64,000 nt of DNA, taken from Paracoccaceae bacterium. GTDB lineage: Bacteria; Pseudomonadota; Alphaproteobacteria; Rhodobacterales; Rhodobacteraceae. Made by a program: the position numbers and the translations under genes. The notes under the pieces were generated by a model. The model made no database searches, was not told the DNA's origin, and saw nothing but the letters and a program-made list of their open reading frames with translations. How positions within the stretch are numbered: position 1 is the first letter of the stretch; every line of letters starts with the position of its first letter. Shown here one piece after another: positions 48,645 to 56,680 of this stretch. The stretch is from NCBI GenBank assembly GCA_014323795.1, contig JACONK010000037.1:248001-312000 (forward strand). The letters are read 5' to 3'.

Positions 48645-49256
48645 TCATTCCTCCTCGCCCAACAGTTCCTTCACCGCCCCCTTGCAGACGCCTTGGGCGG
48701 CACCGCCGACGGCCGCGGCAACGCCCAGGGTGCTGACGCCATTTATGGCACCGCCGACGGCACCGGCGACAACGCTGCCGCCGATGAAGGGAAGGGCCGC
48801 GCCAGCGGTACCGACGGTGGCACCGGCCCCGGCGACCGCGACGACGCCGAGGACGGCACCCTTGGCAGCGTCCTTTGCAATTTTCTTGCTGGTGTCAGAT
48901 GTGACAACGGCCGCGCCGGCGTCCCACGCGACAGAACCGATGGCCTTGGCAGTGTCAGACGTGACGGCGGCCTTGGCCGCCCCGCCGACGGCCTCGCCAG
49001 CGTCCCATGCGACGGAACCGACGGCCTTGGCCGCCCCGCCGACGGCCTCGCCAGCGTCCCATGCGACGGAACCGACGGCCTTGGCCGCCCCGCCGACGGC
49101 CTCGCCAGCGTCCCATGCGACGGAACCGACGGCCTTGGCCGCCCCGCCGACGGCTTCACCGGCATCCCATGCGACGGAACCGACGGCCTTGGCAGTGTCA
49201 GACGTGACGGCGGCTTCGGCAGCACTGCCAACGGCCTCTATTGCTATGTCTTCCAT
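48645..49256 (-). CDS. WDAG-repeat alanine/glycine-rich protein, copy 2
   Basis: 203 residues with five WDAG motifs. Four are in near-identical tandem units AKAVGSVAWDAGEAVGGA (residues about 23-95) and a fifth follows AVTSDT. The rest parallels copy 1: a basic SKKIAKDAAKG segment, a hydrophobic glycine-rich part (VLGVVAVAGAGATVGTAGA, then GGSVVAGAVGGAI) and the end KELLGEEE. An 18-residue period equals five turns of an alpha helix. K, S, D and E fall on one side and Val on the other, so the repeat region could be one long amphipathic helix. No family recognised. Confidence 0.75.
   Translation of the reverse strand: MEDIAIEAVGSAAEAAVTSDTAKAVGSVAWDAGEAVGGAAKAVGSVAWDAGEAVGGAAKAVGSVAWDAGEAVGGAAKAVGSVAWDAGEAVGGAAKAAVTSDTAKAIGSVAWDAGAAVVTSDTSKKIAKDAAKGAVLGVVAVAGAGATVGTAGAALPFIGGSVVAGAVGGAINGVSTLGVAAAVGGAAQGVCKGAVKELLGEEE
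48971..49193 (-). repeat. 54-base tandem repeat, about four units
   Basis: Units begin at 48991, 49045, 49099 and 49153. The first three are essentially identical and the last carries a few changes (GCTTCACCGGCATCCCATGC). Each encodes 18 residues, so gain or loss of units keeps frame. Confidence 0.95.
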
Positions 49257-49334
49257 GGTTTTTCCCTTTCGTCATTGGGTTGATTGCATTCCACCCTAAC
49301 CCCCGGTGGCCCCTAACACAATAGAGCCAGATGA

Positions 49335-49358
49335 CCGAATTCAATAGGTCCAATTCGG
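49335..49358. promoter_or_regulatory. inverted repeat upstream of WDAG copy 2
   Basis: CCGAATT-N10-AATTCGG, identical to 48462-48485 including the spacer, 79 bases before the start codon. Confidence 0.6.
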
Positions 49359-49396
49359 ATCAGATCGCCCATGGGCTCAATCTGCCGAAACGCGCT

Positions 49397-49687
49397 GGTC
49401 TGTTTCTGCCGGCAGGTGCGCCTTTGGGGCCCGTGCCCTCAGTGACAGGTGACCGGGGGTGGTGCGCAGGGCCGCCTCTGCCACGCCCGGTGCAAACAGC
49501 AGGCCGTAATTTTCGTCAGCACTGCCATGCGGTTCAGATATGCCGCCCTGGTGCGCCTGCAGGGTCTTGAACGGTCTTCCTGTCAATACTGTCATTTCGG
49601 GGATTATATATTTGACGGCGCAGGTGAAATTTGCCTTTGACAAAATAGATTTGACAGGTAACAGGAGGTATTGAAGCAATATAATAA
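49397..49687 (+). promoter_or_regulatory. upstream region of the restriction-modification genes
   Basis: No gene. GC content falls sharply from about 49590 on. TTGACA-like hexamers occur at 49637 (TTGACA) and 49651 (TTGACA). AGGAGG at 49663-49668 lies 19 bases before the methyltransferase ATG, too far for normal use. Confidence 0.45.
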
Positions 49688-50569
49688 ATGCGGTATGCAA
49701 TGAAATCGGGTAATCCGCACAAGGACGCTGCGCAGCCTTTTATCAAATGGGCCGGCGGTAAACGTGCGGTTATCCCGTTTCTTGCCCCGCATTTTCCTGA
49801 TTATATAAAAACATACAGGGAACCCTTTGTCGGAGGCGGGGCCGTCTTCTTCACCTTTGCTGACCGCATCGGGCAGGCGTACCTTTCCGATACAAACAAG
49901 GATTTGATTATCACATATCAGGTCATCAAGCATGATGTTGAACGGCTTATCGATGTTCTTGATGAACACAAACGCATGCATATGAAGATGGCAGGTTGCA
50001 CATATTCCGGTGGGAACTCCCACTACAAAAAGATCAGGAGCCAGCACCCGAAGTCCGATACAGACATTGCCGCAAGGTTCATCTATCTGAACAAGACATG
50101 TTTCAACGGATTGTATCGTGTCAACAAGACAGGTCAATTCAATGTTCCCGAGGGTTCATACAGGAACCCTGCCATCTGTGACCCGGTGCGCCTGAGGAAA
50201 TGCAGCCTTGCGCTGCAGAAAGCCCATATTCGCCTTTGTGACTTCGAAGATTTTGAGCCGCGGAAAGGGGATGTTATATATTGTGACCCGCCATACGACG
50301 GATGTTTTGCTCAATATCAGAAAGATGGCTTTGGCAGGGATGATCAGAAGCGTCTTGCCGAGGCTGCACACAGATGGGACAAAATTGGTGCCAAGGTCAT
50401 CCTGAGTAATTCCGACACGGAATTTATGCGAAACCTGTATCCGTCATGGAAAACGTTCACAGCCAAAATCCGGCGATCAATAGGTCAGAAGGTTGCCAGC
50501 AGAACAAAAGCGGCAGAATTGGTAATCAGTAATGTCGTCTGGCGGGGCAAGTGCCAACCGCACAGGTAA
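49688..50569 (+). CDS. DNA adenine (N6) methyltransferase, Dam/DpnM-like
   Basis: 293 residues. PFIKWAGGKR (residues 17-26) and FVGGGAVFF bind SAM, and CDPPYDG near residue 200 is the catalytic motif. The order fits alpha-class D12 methyltransferases such as Dam and DpnM. The target could be GATC but is not certain. Codons are clearly AT-richer than in the neighbouring genes, pointing to acquisition. The nuclease-like gene overlaps its end by 38 bases, so it is probably the protective half of a restriction-modification pair. ATG 49700 is an alternative start. Confidence 0.93.
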   Translation: MRYAMKSGNPHKDAAQPFIKWAGGKRAVIPFLAPHFPDYIKTYREPFVGGGAVFFTFADRIGQAYLSDTNKDLIITYQVIKHDVERLIDVLDEHKRMHMKMAGCTYSGGNSHYKKIRSQHPKSDTDIAARFIYLNKTCFNGLYRVNKTGQFNVPEGSYRNPAICDPVRLRKCSLALQKAHIRLCDFEDFEPRKGDVIYCDPPYDGCFAQYQKDGFGRDDQKRLAEAAHRWDKIGAKVILSNSDTEFMRNLYPSWKTFTAKIRRSIGQKVASRTKAAELVISNVVWRGKCQPHR

Positions 50570-50987
50570 AATGCTTGAAGAAAATATCAAAGGCTACCTG
50601 GAACAGAATTACACCGCCGTAAATAACAAAAAATTCTTCGAATCCACACATCATGGCAAGAACGTTTATTCCAAACAAGTAATTGTCGGGAAAAATATCT
50701 ATGGCATGGACCGCAAGGTTGACTTCATTCTTTATCATCCGGTTCGTTGGGATAAATGTTTGGTCATTCAGTGCAAGTGGCAGGCCATTCCAGGGTCGGT
50801 TGATGAGAAATATCCTTTTGAAGTAGAATGTATACGACATGGAGAGTATCCGACAATTATTGTTCTTGATGGAGCCGGATACAGACCAGGTGCCAGGGAG
50901 TGGCTTATGAAACAATGTGACGATAAACTTCTGCGTGTATGTACCTTGGGCGATTTCGCCAGACTGCAGGGTAAGGGAAAGGTTTGA
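50532..50987 (+). CDS. PD-(D/E)XK-like nuclease, probable restriction endonuclease
   Basis: 151 residues from ATG 50532, or 138 from ATG 50571, which follows the methyltransferase stop by one base and has AGG upstream. The segment MDRKVDFILYHP then CLVIQCKWQ fits the PD-(D/E)XK nuclease core, with Asp near residue 64 and Q-x-K near 80-82. Gln replaces the usual Asp/Glu, a variant known in some restriction enzymes. Equally AT-rich as its partner. I infer a type II enzyme cutting the methyltransferase's site. Confidence 0.78.
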   Translation: MSSGGASANRTGKMLEENIKGYLEQNYTAVNNKKFFESTHHGKNVYSKQVIVGKNIYGMDRKVDFILYHPVRWDKCLVIQCKWQAIPGSVDEKYPFEVECIRHGEYPTIIVLDGAGYRPGAREWLMKQCDDKLLRVCTLGDFARLQGKGKV

Positions 50988-51032
50988 ATAATTTTGTGCC
51001 GTCAAATGTATGCCCCCCGTTTTTATTTTAAT

Positions 51033-51461
51033 ATGTCCGAAACGGGCACCGGGGCCGATGTGCTGCATCAACAGGAGGATTTTGTTCTGAGCGAACGTGC
51101 AATGGCCGACCTGGCCAAAGATGCAAACCTTCCGGACAGGTCCGTGCTCGACCTGATTCTGAATTATCTTCACGACGAAAAAGCTGACGGCGTTGTGTTG
51201 ATTGACCTGCGTGGCAAGTCGTCTGAGGCGGACCATATGGTGGTGGCCTCGGGCCGGTCGACACGGCATGTTGTGCACTTGTCGGAAAATCTGACACGCC
51301 GTTTGAAGGCCGCTTGTACCGTGGCACCCAGGGTAGAAGGCAAATCTGCGGGCGATTGGGTTCTGATTGATGCAGGCGACGTAATCATCCATATTTTTCG
51401 CCCCGAAGTGCGAGAGTTCTACCAGCTCGAGAAAATGTGGCAGTCCCCGGCGGAAACCTGA
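51033..51461 (+). CDS. rsfS: ribosomal silencing factor RsfS
   Basis: Binds L14 and blocks subunit joining when nutrients are short. 142 residues from ATG 51033. LILNYLHDEKADGVVLIDLRGKSSEADHMVVASG-type core, then GDWVLIDAGDVIIHIFRPEVREFYQLEKMW, the family signature. A GTG at 51060 is an alternative start. rlmH normally follows but is missing. Confidence 0.95.
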   Translation: MSETGTGADVLHQQEDFVLSERAMADLAKDANLPDRSVLDLILNYLHDEKADGVVLIDLRGKSSEADHMVVASGRSTRHVVHLSENLTRRLKAACTVAPRVEGKSAGDWVLIDAGDVIIHIFRPEVREFYQLEKMWQSPAET

Positions 51462-51723
51462 ACGGTTGCTGCGGCGGGCTGTCTGCATCCGGGCTTCGAG
51501 GCAGGCTCGAACGCTGATTATCCGGATCGCGCAACCACGAAGGGCCGGAACCTGTGCGGGTTGCAAAGATGGAAGGCACACAGGGCAAAGGCGGGGCCCG
51601 GAAGGCAAGACCCGGCACCGCGCCATGCTGGCGGGCCTCGTATCTTCGCAAATGGTCGCTTTGCGCGGTTGAGGTACCCGGATAGGGGCGTTATTCCGGA
51701 GTCCGGCAAATCAAGGGGCCGTT

Positions 51724-53241
51724 ATGGCTGAAAAAAAGCCGGTTGTTCTTTGCATTCTGGACGGATGGGGCCTGCGGGCAGAGCCGGAGGGCAACGCCGT
51801 TGCCCTGGCCCGGACGCCGACATTTGACCGTATCATGGCGCACTGCCCGAATGCGACGCTTGTGACCTCAGGCCCGGATGTGGGCCTGCCCGACGGGCAG
51901 ATGGGCAACTCCGAAGTCGGACACATGAATATTGGCGCAGGCCGAATTGTAAAAACAGACCTGATGCGCATCAACGGCGTGATTGTGCGCGGTGAACTGC
52001 AGGGTTTGCCCGGGGTGCGGCATATCGTGGATACGATGTCCGGCAAAGGCACTGTGCATATGATGGGCCTCCTGTCAGACGGCGGTGTGCATGGCCACAT
52101 CAATCACATGATTGCGATGACCGGTGTGCTGTCGAAGGCAGGTTGCGACGTGGCACTGCACCTTTTTTCCGACGGGCGCGATGTGGCACCGAAATCCGGG
52201 CAGTTTTTTATTAATCAACTGCTCAGTGCCTTGCCTGCCGGCATCCGGATTGTCACGCTGACGGGGCGTTATTACGCCATGGACCGGGACAACCGTTGGG
52301 AACGGATCTCCCGTGCCTATGACGCCATCGTCAAGGGGCAGGGGAAACATGCACAAAACCTTGCCGGAATTTTTAAACACGAATATGCCGCCGGTCGCCG
52401 GGATGAGTTCTTTGAGCCTTATGTTATTGACGACTACGCAGGCATGAGAGACGGAGACGCTGTCGTCTTCCTGAATTTTCGGGCGGACAGGGCACGGCAG
52501 CTCCTTTCTGCCATCGGCGACCCGGCCTTCGCCGGGTTCGATACCGGTCCGTGCCCGAACCTGGCACTGATGACCGGGTTCACCGAATATTCCAGGAACC
52601 ACTCCACTTACATGGATGCGATCTTTCCCAAAGACGACATCGTGAACACCCTTGGTGCCTGGGTGTCTGCCAATGGCCTGAAGCAGTTCCGCATCGCAGA
52701 GACAGAGAAATATGCCCACGTAACCTTCTTTCTCAACGGCGGCGTGGATATCCCGGCAGAGGGGGAAGAACGCTATCTGGCCCCGTCCCCCAGGGTTGCA
52801 ACCTATGATCTGCAGCCGGAGATGTCTGCTGCGGAGGTGACAGAGAACCTCGTGAAAGCCATCCATGCCGACTATGATCTGATCGTTGTTAATTACGCAA
52901 ACCCGGATATGGTTGGCCATACCGGCGACCTGAAGGCAACCATCAAAGCCTGCGAATCAGTGGATCAGGGGCTGGCCCGGGTCTGTGACGCACTGAATAC
53001 TGTTTCCGGGACGATGGCCATGGTCGCGGACCATGGCAACTGCGAAACCATGATTGATCCGGTCACTGGCGGACCACATACCGCCCATACCACCAATCCG
53101 GTGCCCGTTGCCCTGATCTACGGCCCAAAGGACGCAAAACTGCGTTCAGGACGATTGGCGGACGTAGCACCCACAGTTCTGGATCTCATGGGTCTTGCCC
53201 GGCCACCGCAGATGACAGGACAGAGCTTATTGCACACCTAA
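51724..53241 (+). CDS. gpmI: 2,3-bisphosphoglycerate-independent phosphoglycerate mutase
   Basis: Glycolytic and gluconeogenic enzyme needing Mn2+. 505 residues with the metal-binding LDGWG (D13) and the phosphorylated Ser63 in GQMGNSEVGHMNIG. The C-terminal ligands lie in NYANPDMVGHTG and VADHGNCE. The preceding 262 bases after rsfS contain no gene. Confidence 0.97.
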   Translation: MAEKKPVVLCILDGWGLRAEPEGNAVALARTPTFDRIMAHCPNATLVTSGPDVGLPDGQMGNSEVGHMNIGAGRIVKTDLMRINGVIVRGELQGLPGVRHIVDTMSGKGTVHMMGLLSDGGVHGHINHMIAMTGVLSKAGCDVALHLFSDGRDVAPKSGQFFINQLLSALPAGIRIVTLTGRYYAMDRDNRWERISRAYDAIVKGQGKHAQNLAGIFKHEYAAGRRDEFFEPYVIDDYAGMRDGDAVVFLNFRADRARQLLSAIGDPAFAGFDTGPCPNLALMTGFTEYSRNHSTYMDAIFPKDDIVNTLGAWVSANGLKQFRIAETEKYAHVTFFLNGGVDIPAEGEERYLAPSPRVATYDLQPEMSAAEVTENLVKAIHADYDLIVVNYANPDMVGHTGDLKATIKACESVDQGLARVCDALNTVSGTMAMVADHGNCETMIDPVTGGPHTAHTTNPVPVALIYGPKDAKLRSGRLADVAPTVLDLMGLARPPQMTGQSLLHT

Positions 53242-53256
53242 AGGCATTTTTTACCG

Positions 53257-53273
53257 CGCCACAGGGTGTGGCG
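53257..53273 (+). terminator. hairpin after gpmI, TGTGGCG family
   Basis: CGCCACA-GGG-TGTGGCG, a perfect 7-bp stem 15 bases after the stop codon. It lacks a T-tract on the downstream side, though TTTTTT precedes it. Confidence 0.55.
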
Positions 53274-53786
53274 GGTGATGCCCTGTGCCGGTGCCTGCTG
53301 ACATGATCGTCATGGAGACGCGGCGGGTCACTACGATAGAGTTGTCCGGCACCGCTTCTGTTGATCTGTACGACTGATGCCGTCGGCACGGCCGTCCCGG
53401 CATGATGGCACCAGAGGCTACGCCAGGCCCGCAATGCCGCCACAAATATCTGCTGTCATGAACGGAAAATCCGGCTATCCTGCGGGTGCTGCGCCCATGT
53501 GCTATGCAATGTCGTGATCCTGAATCTGGCTGCTTTTGGGGAATCTCGGGCTAAATACAGGTTTGTGGCCAGATCGGGGTGCTGAAAGAGGCCCGGGTCG
53601 CCAGTGGCACTTCTGGCAGGCAAAATCGCCGGGGTATAGGAATTTCTTAATCCGGGCCCGCCAGGGCGGTGGCGCAGTTGCCGGGGAACCGCATTATAAT
53701 GTATTGTACGGAGCCGGGATAAAACGGTGATCCGATTGATCCCTTGCCATGGTGTGCCGGGACAGACTGACAGGCAGGAACAACAG
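53274..53786. other. gene-free stretch where a murein hydrolase gene is expected
   Basis: 513 bases without a supported gene. In relatives an EnvC-like M23 peptidase gene sits here between gpmI and ctpA. By eye no remnant can be recognised. Confidence 0.5.
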
Positions 53787-55115
53787 ATGAAAAAACTCGC
53801 ACTCGCCGCCGCCGGTGGCATACTGGCCGGGGTTCTGCTGACAGCACAGCTGACCGGCCCGCTGGTTGCCCGGGAAGCCGTGCGCACAAAATCCACCTAC
53901 GAACAGCTGGATCTGTTTGGCGATATCTTCGAACGCATCCGGTCGGCTTACGTGGAAGAGGTTGATGAAGAAGAGCTGATTCGCGCCGCGGTCAACGGGA
54001 TGCTGACCTCGCTCGATCCGCATTCGTCTTATCTTCCGCCCGAGGACTTCGGTGCTATGCAGGTGCAGACCCGGGGGGAATTCGGCGGGCTCGGCATCGA
54101 AGTGACCCAGGAAAACGGCTTTGTGAAAGTCGTGGCACCCATAGATGATACCCCGGCGGCAGAGGCGGGCGTACAGTCCGGTGACATCATCACCCGGGTT
54201 GATGGTGACACGACGCTTGGCATGACGCTTAACGAAACGGTTGACAGAATGCGCGGGCCGGTGGGCAGCGAGATCGTTATCACCATCGTGCGCGAAGGCC
54301 AGGAAGAACCTTTTGATATCACGATCATCCGTGACACCATTAAAGTGAAAGCAACCCGGGTCCGCCAGGAAGGTGATGCGGTGGTGTTGCGGATCACAAC
54401 GTTCTCGGAACAGACTTTTGCCAACCTCGAATCCGGATTGAAAGAACAGGTTGAAGAGATGGGCGGAATGGACAACGTTTCCGGTTTCATCATTGATCTG
54501 CGCAACAACCCGGGTGGACTTCTTAATCAGGCGGTTCTGGTGTCCGACGCCTTTCTTGAAAAAGGTGAAATCGTATCCACCCGCGGGCGCAGTGCGGGCG
54601 ATAGTGATCGCATCAACGCGCAGCCGGGTGACCTTGCCGAAGGCAAGCCGATCGTCGTGCTGATCAATAATGGCTCGGCCTCCGCGTCGGAAATTGTGGC
54701 CGGTGCCCTGCAGGATCACCACCGCGCTGTTGTGGTGGGAACCCGATCCTTCGGCAAAGGGTCGGTCCAGACGATCATGCCGCTGCAAGGGGACGGTGCC
54801 ATACGCCTGACAACAGCCCGCTACTACACCCCGTCCGGCCGGTCGATTCAGGCACTTGGCGTGGCCCCGGACATTCTGGTAGACCAGCAGACCGAAATCG
54901 AAGGGACCGCCGAAGAAGATGCCCGGTCCCAACGGTTTGAGGCGGACCTGCGCGGTGCGTTGGCCAATGACAGCCTGACCGAAAGCCAGCGCAAACAGCT
55001 GGAGGCGGAGCGCAAGGAACAGGAAGAGGTCGCCAAACGCCGGGCCGAAGACAGCCAGTTGGCGGTTGCGCTTGACGTGTTGACCGGGCTTGCCGTGCTT
55101 TATAACGACGACTGA
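53787..55115 (+). CDS. ctpA: carboxy-terminal processing protease, S41 family
   Basis: Periplasmic protease. From ATG 53787 (AGGAA upstream) there is a signal or anchor helix, MKKLALAAAGGILAGVLLTA. A PDZ domain (residues about 90-175, GGLGIEVTQENGFVKVVAPI) follows, then the S41 core with Ser in NNGSASASEIVAGAL and Lys in RSFGKGSVQTI. A Gln/Glu-rich C-terminal helix ends the protein. rppH follows at once. Confidence 0.95.
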   Translation: MKKLALAAAGGILAGVLLTAQLTGPLVAREAVRTKSTYEQLDLFGDIFERIRSAYVEEVDEEELIRAAVNGMLTSLDPHSSYLPPEDFGAMQVQTRGEFGGLGIEVTQENGFVKVVAPIDDTPAAEAGVQSGDIITRVDGDTTLGMTLNETVDRMRGPVGSEIVITIVREGQEEPFDITIIRDTIKVKATRVRQEGDAVVLRITTFSEQTFANLESGLKEQVEEMGGMDNVSGFIIDLRNNPGGLLNQAVLVSDAFLEKGEIVSTRGRSAGDSDRINAQPGDLAEGKPIVVLINNGSASASEIVAGALQDHHRAVVVGTRSFGKGSVQTIMPLQGDGAIRLTTARYYTPSGRSIQALGVAPDILVDQQTEIEGTAEEDARSQRFEADLRGALANDSLTESQRKQLEAERKEQEEVAKRRAEDSQLAVALDVLTGLAVLYNDD

Positions 55116-55121
55116 TTGACC

Positions 55122-55604
55122 GTGACGCCGGAAAACATCTCCAGGCTGCCGTATCGCCCCTGCGTGGGCATTATGGTGGTGAATGCGGACGGTCTGGTCT
55201 TTGCCGCACAGCGGGTCGACACCCGCAACGACGCCTGGCAGATGCCCCAGGGCGGGGTGAACAAGGGCGAAGATCCCCGCGCCGCGGCCCTGCGGGAGTT
55301 GGAAGAGGAAACCGGCATCCCGGCGGATGCAGTGGAGGTTGTGGCAGAGACCGGCAATTGGATCCCCTACGACCTGCCCCATGATCTGGTTCCGAAGCTC
55401 TGGAAAGGGTACTATCGCGGGCAGGAACAGAAGTGGTTTCTGCTGCGGTTCCTTGGCCCGGACAGTCTGATAAACATCGAAACGGCGGTGCCCGAGTTTT
55501 CTGCCTGGCGATGGATGGACCGTGCGATGCTTCTGAAAAGGATCGTCCCCTTCAAGCGCCGTACATATGAAGAGGTATTTGCAAAATTCGAAGGGATCGC
55601 ATAA
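55122..55604 (+). CDS. rppH: RNA pyrophosphohydrolase
   Basis: Nudix enzyme that strips pyrophosphate from mRNA 5' ends, starting decay. 160 residues from GTG 55122, which gives the usual MTPE start; TTG 55116 is possible. The Nudix box is [20 protein letters not shown] plus TGI, near residues 42-64. Coupled to ctpA. Confidence 0.95.
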   Translation: MTPENISRLPYRPCVGIMVVNADGLVFAAQRVDTRNDAWQMPQGGVNKGEDPRAAALRELEEETGIPADAVEVVAETGNWIPYDLPHDLVPKLWKGYYRGQEQKWFLLRFLGPDSLINIETAVPEFSAWRWMDRAMLLKRIVPFKRRTYEEVFAKFEGIA

Positions 55605-55861
55605 GGCGGATACTCTGCCCTTCTGGCCACGGGCAATCGATCACCTTCTCCCCAGTGTGGCGGCCCAGTGCGTCCAGGCCACGTCACGGGGCTTTCGAAC
55701 AGGTTCATGAATCGCTGCGATTACAGGGCCGGACGTCCCCGCCCACAGGCAAAACACGGGGTTCCCGGGTTTGTCGCAGGTGCCCTCCTGACCGAAACCC
55801 CACAATTCGCACGGTTGCCCGACACGTCTGCCCCGTCTGCCCCTTCCCGTGTCATTGGTGA

Positions 55862-56326
55862 TCAGTCAAACCGGGCCTTGTTCAGAACCTGGAACACCGG
55901 ATCGTTGCGCACGGCCTCGTTGTCTTCGGCAAAGTCTACCGGCAAATTTCCGTTTTTGCTCCGCGCCCTGACGTTTGCGCCAGCGTCAATAAGGGTGCGG
56001 ACGACATCCAAAGTGCCCCAAAACGCAGCCAAGTGAAGCGGTGTCCAGTCGAGTTTGTCCCGTGCCTCAATATCCGCGCCTGCGGCAATCAGGGCGCGGA
56101 CGACATCCGGGGTACCATGCTCCGCCGCCCGGTGAAGCGGTGTCACGCCGTTTTTGTCCCGTGCCTCAATATCCGCGCCCGCAGCAATGCAGGCTGCCAC
56201 GCGCCCGGACTGGTCTTGCTGTTCCCAAAATCCCTCCTCCTCCCAGTTACAGTCATTTGCCCGGGCGGCTGTTGCAACCACGATTGCGGCCAGCACGGCA
56301 GCGGCGATGAATGCGATGCGTGACAT
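55862..56326 (-). CDS. exported ankyrin repeat protein
   Basis: 154 residues. Signal peptide MSRIAFIAAAVLAAIVVATAARA, then an acidic segment and about three ankyrin repeats (DKNGVTPLHRAAEHGTPDVV, DWTPLHLAAFWGTLDVVRTL, and a partial one). Ankyrin repeats mediate protein contacts; the partner is unknown. Export to the periplasm is inferred from the signal peptide. The two main repeats are also similar at DNA level (GACATC motifs), suggesting recent internal duplication. Confidence 0.88.
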   Translation of the reverse strand: MSRIAFIAAAVLAAIVVATAARANDCNWEEEGFWEQQDQSGRVAACIAAGADIEARDKNGVTPLHRAAEHGTPDVVRALIAAGADIEARDKLDWTPLHLAAFWGTLDVVRTLIDAGANVRARSKNGNLPVDFAEDNEAVRNDPVFQVLNKARFD

Positions 56327-56680
56327 GGTATCCTCCGGCTGTTTTCGCGGGTGTGTGGCGGATTATCCGCCCCCCCTACAGCCCCTCTTTCCATTTTTCG
56401 CCGCCACAACGGCGGTGCAGTTCCGGAGGGGAGGGGAAAACCCGTGGCCTGAAGTCGGCTTTATGTGGGGCCGAATCAGTGATTGTGGGCGGGCTTGTGC
56501 CATGGGCGCACCATAGACTGTGTGGCGCGGGGCCGTAGGTCACCCTGCCCCGTCCCCCGTTGTGGCAAGAATCACTCAACGGCGGCAGAAGGGGCAGAAG
56601 CCCGACAAGGCCGCAACGGAACCGCCCCTGTGCCGCGGCGAAAATCCGACAGAAGGGACGGGGGTGCCGGGGCAAGGTCA
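56327..56680. other. gene-free stretch
   Basis: 354 bases without a supported gene. It contains the perfect hairpin GGCGGA-TTA-TCCGCC at 56357-56371, just upstream of the ankyrin gene. Confidence 0.5.
56357..56371. repeat. intergenic hairpin, TGTGGCG family
   Basis: GGCGGA-TTA-TCCGCC preceded by GTGTGT, a perfect 6-bp stem with a three-base loop. Confidence 0.5.

Larger units (their letters stand above)
48599..49396 (-). repeat. WDAG module, tandem duplication copy 2
   Basis: Second copy of the module described at 47799-48523. It is longer because its gene carries more internal repeats. Confidence 0.88.

Noticed and set aside
48971-49193. Tandem repeat considered as a CRISPR array
   Set aside because: The units are contiguous and coding, without unique spacers.
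51466-51672. Remnant of rlmH between rsfS and gpmI
   Set aside because: The short frame there shows no resemblance to RlmH that I can see.
53694-55382. 562-codon minus-strand frame
   Set aside because: Antisense to ctpA and rppH, both with complete catalytic motifs.
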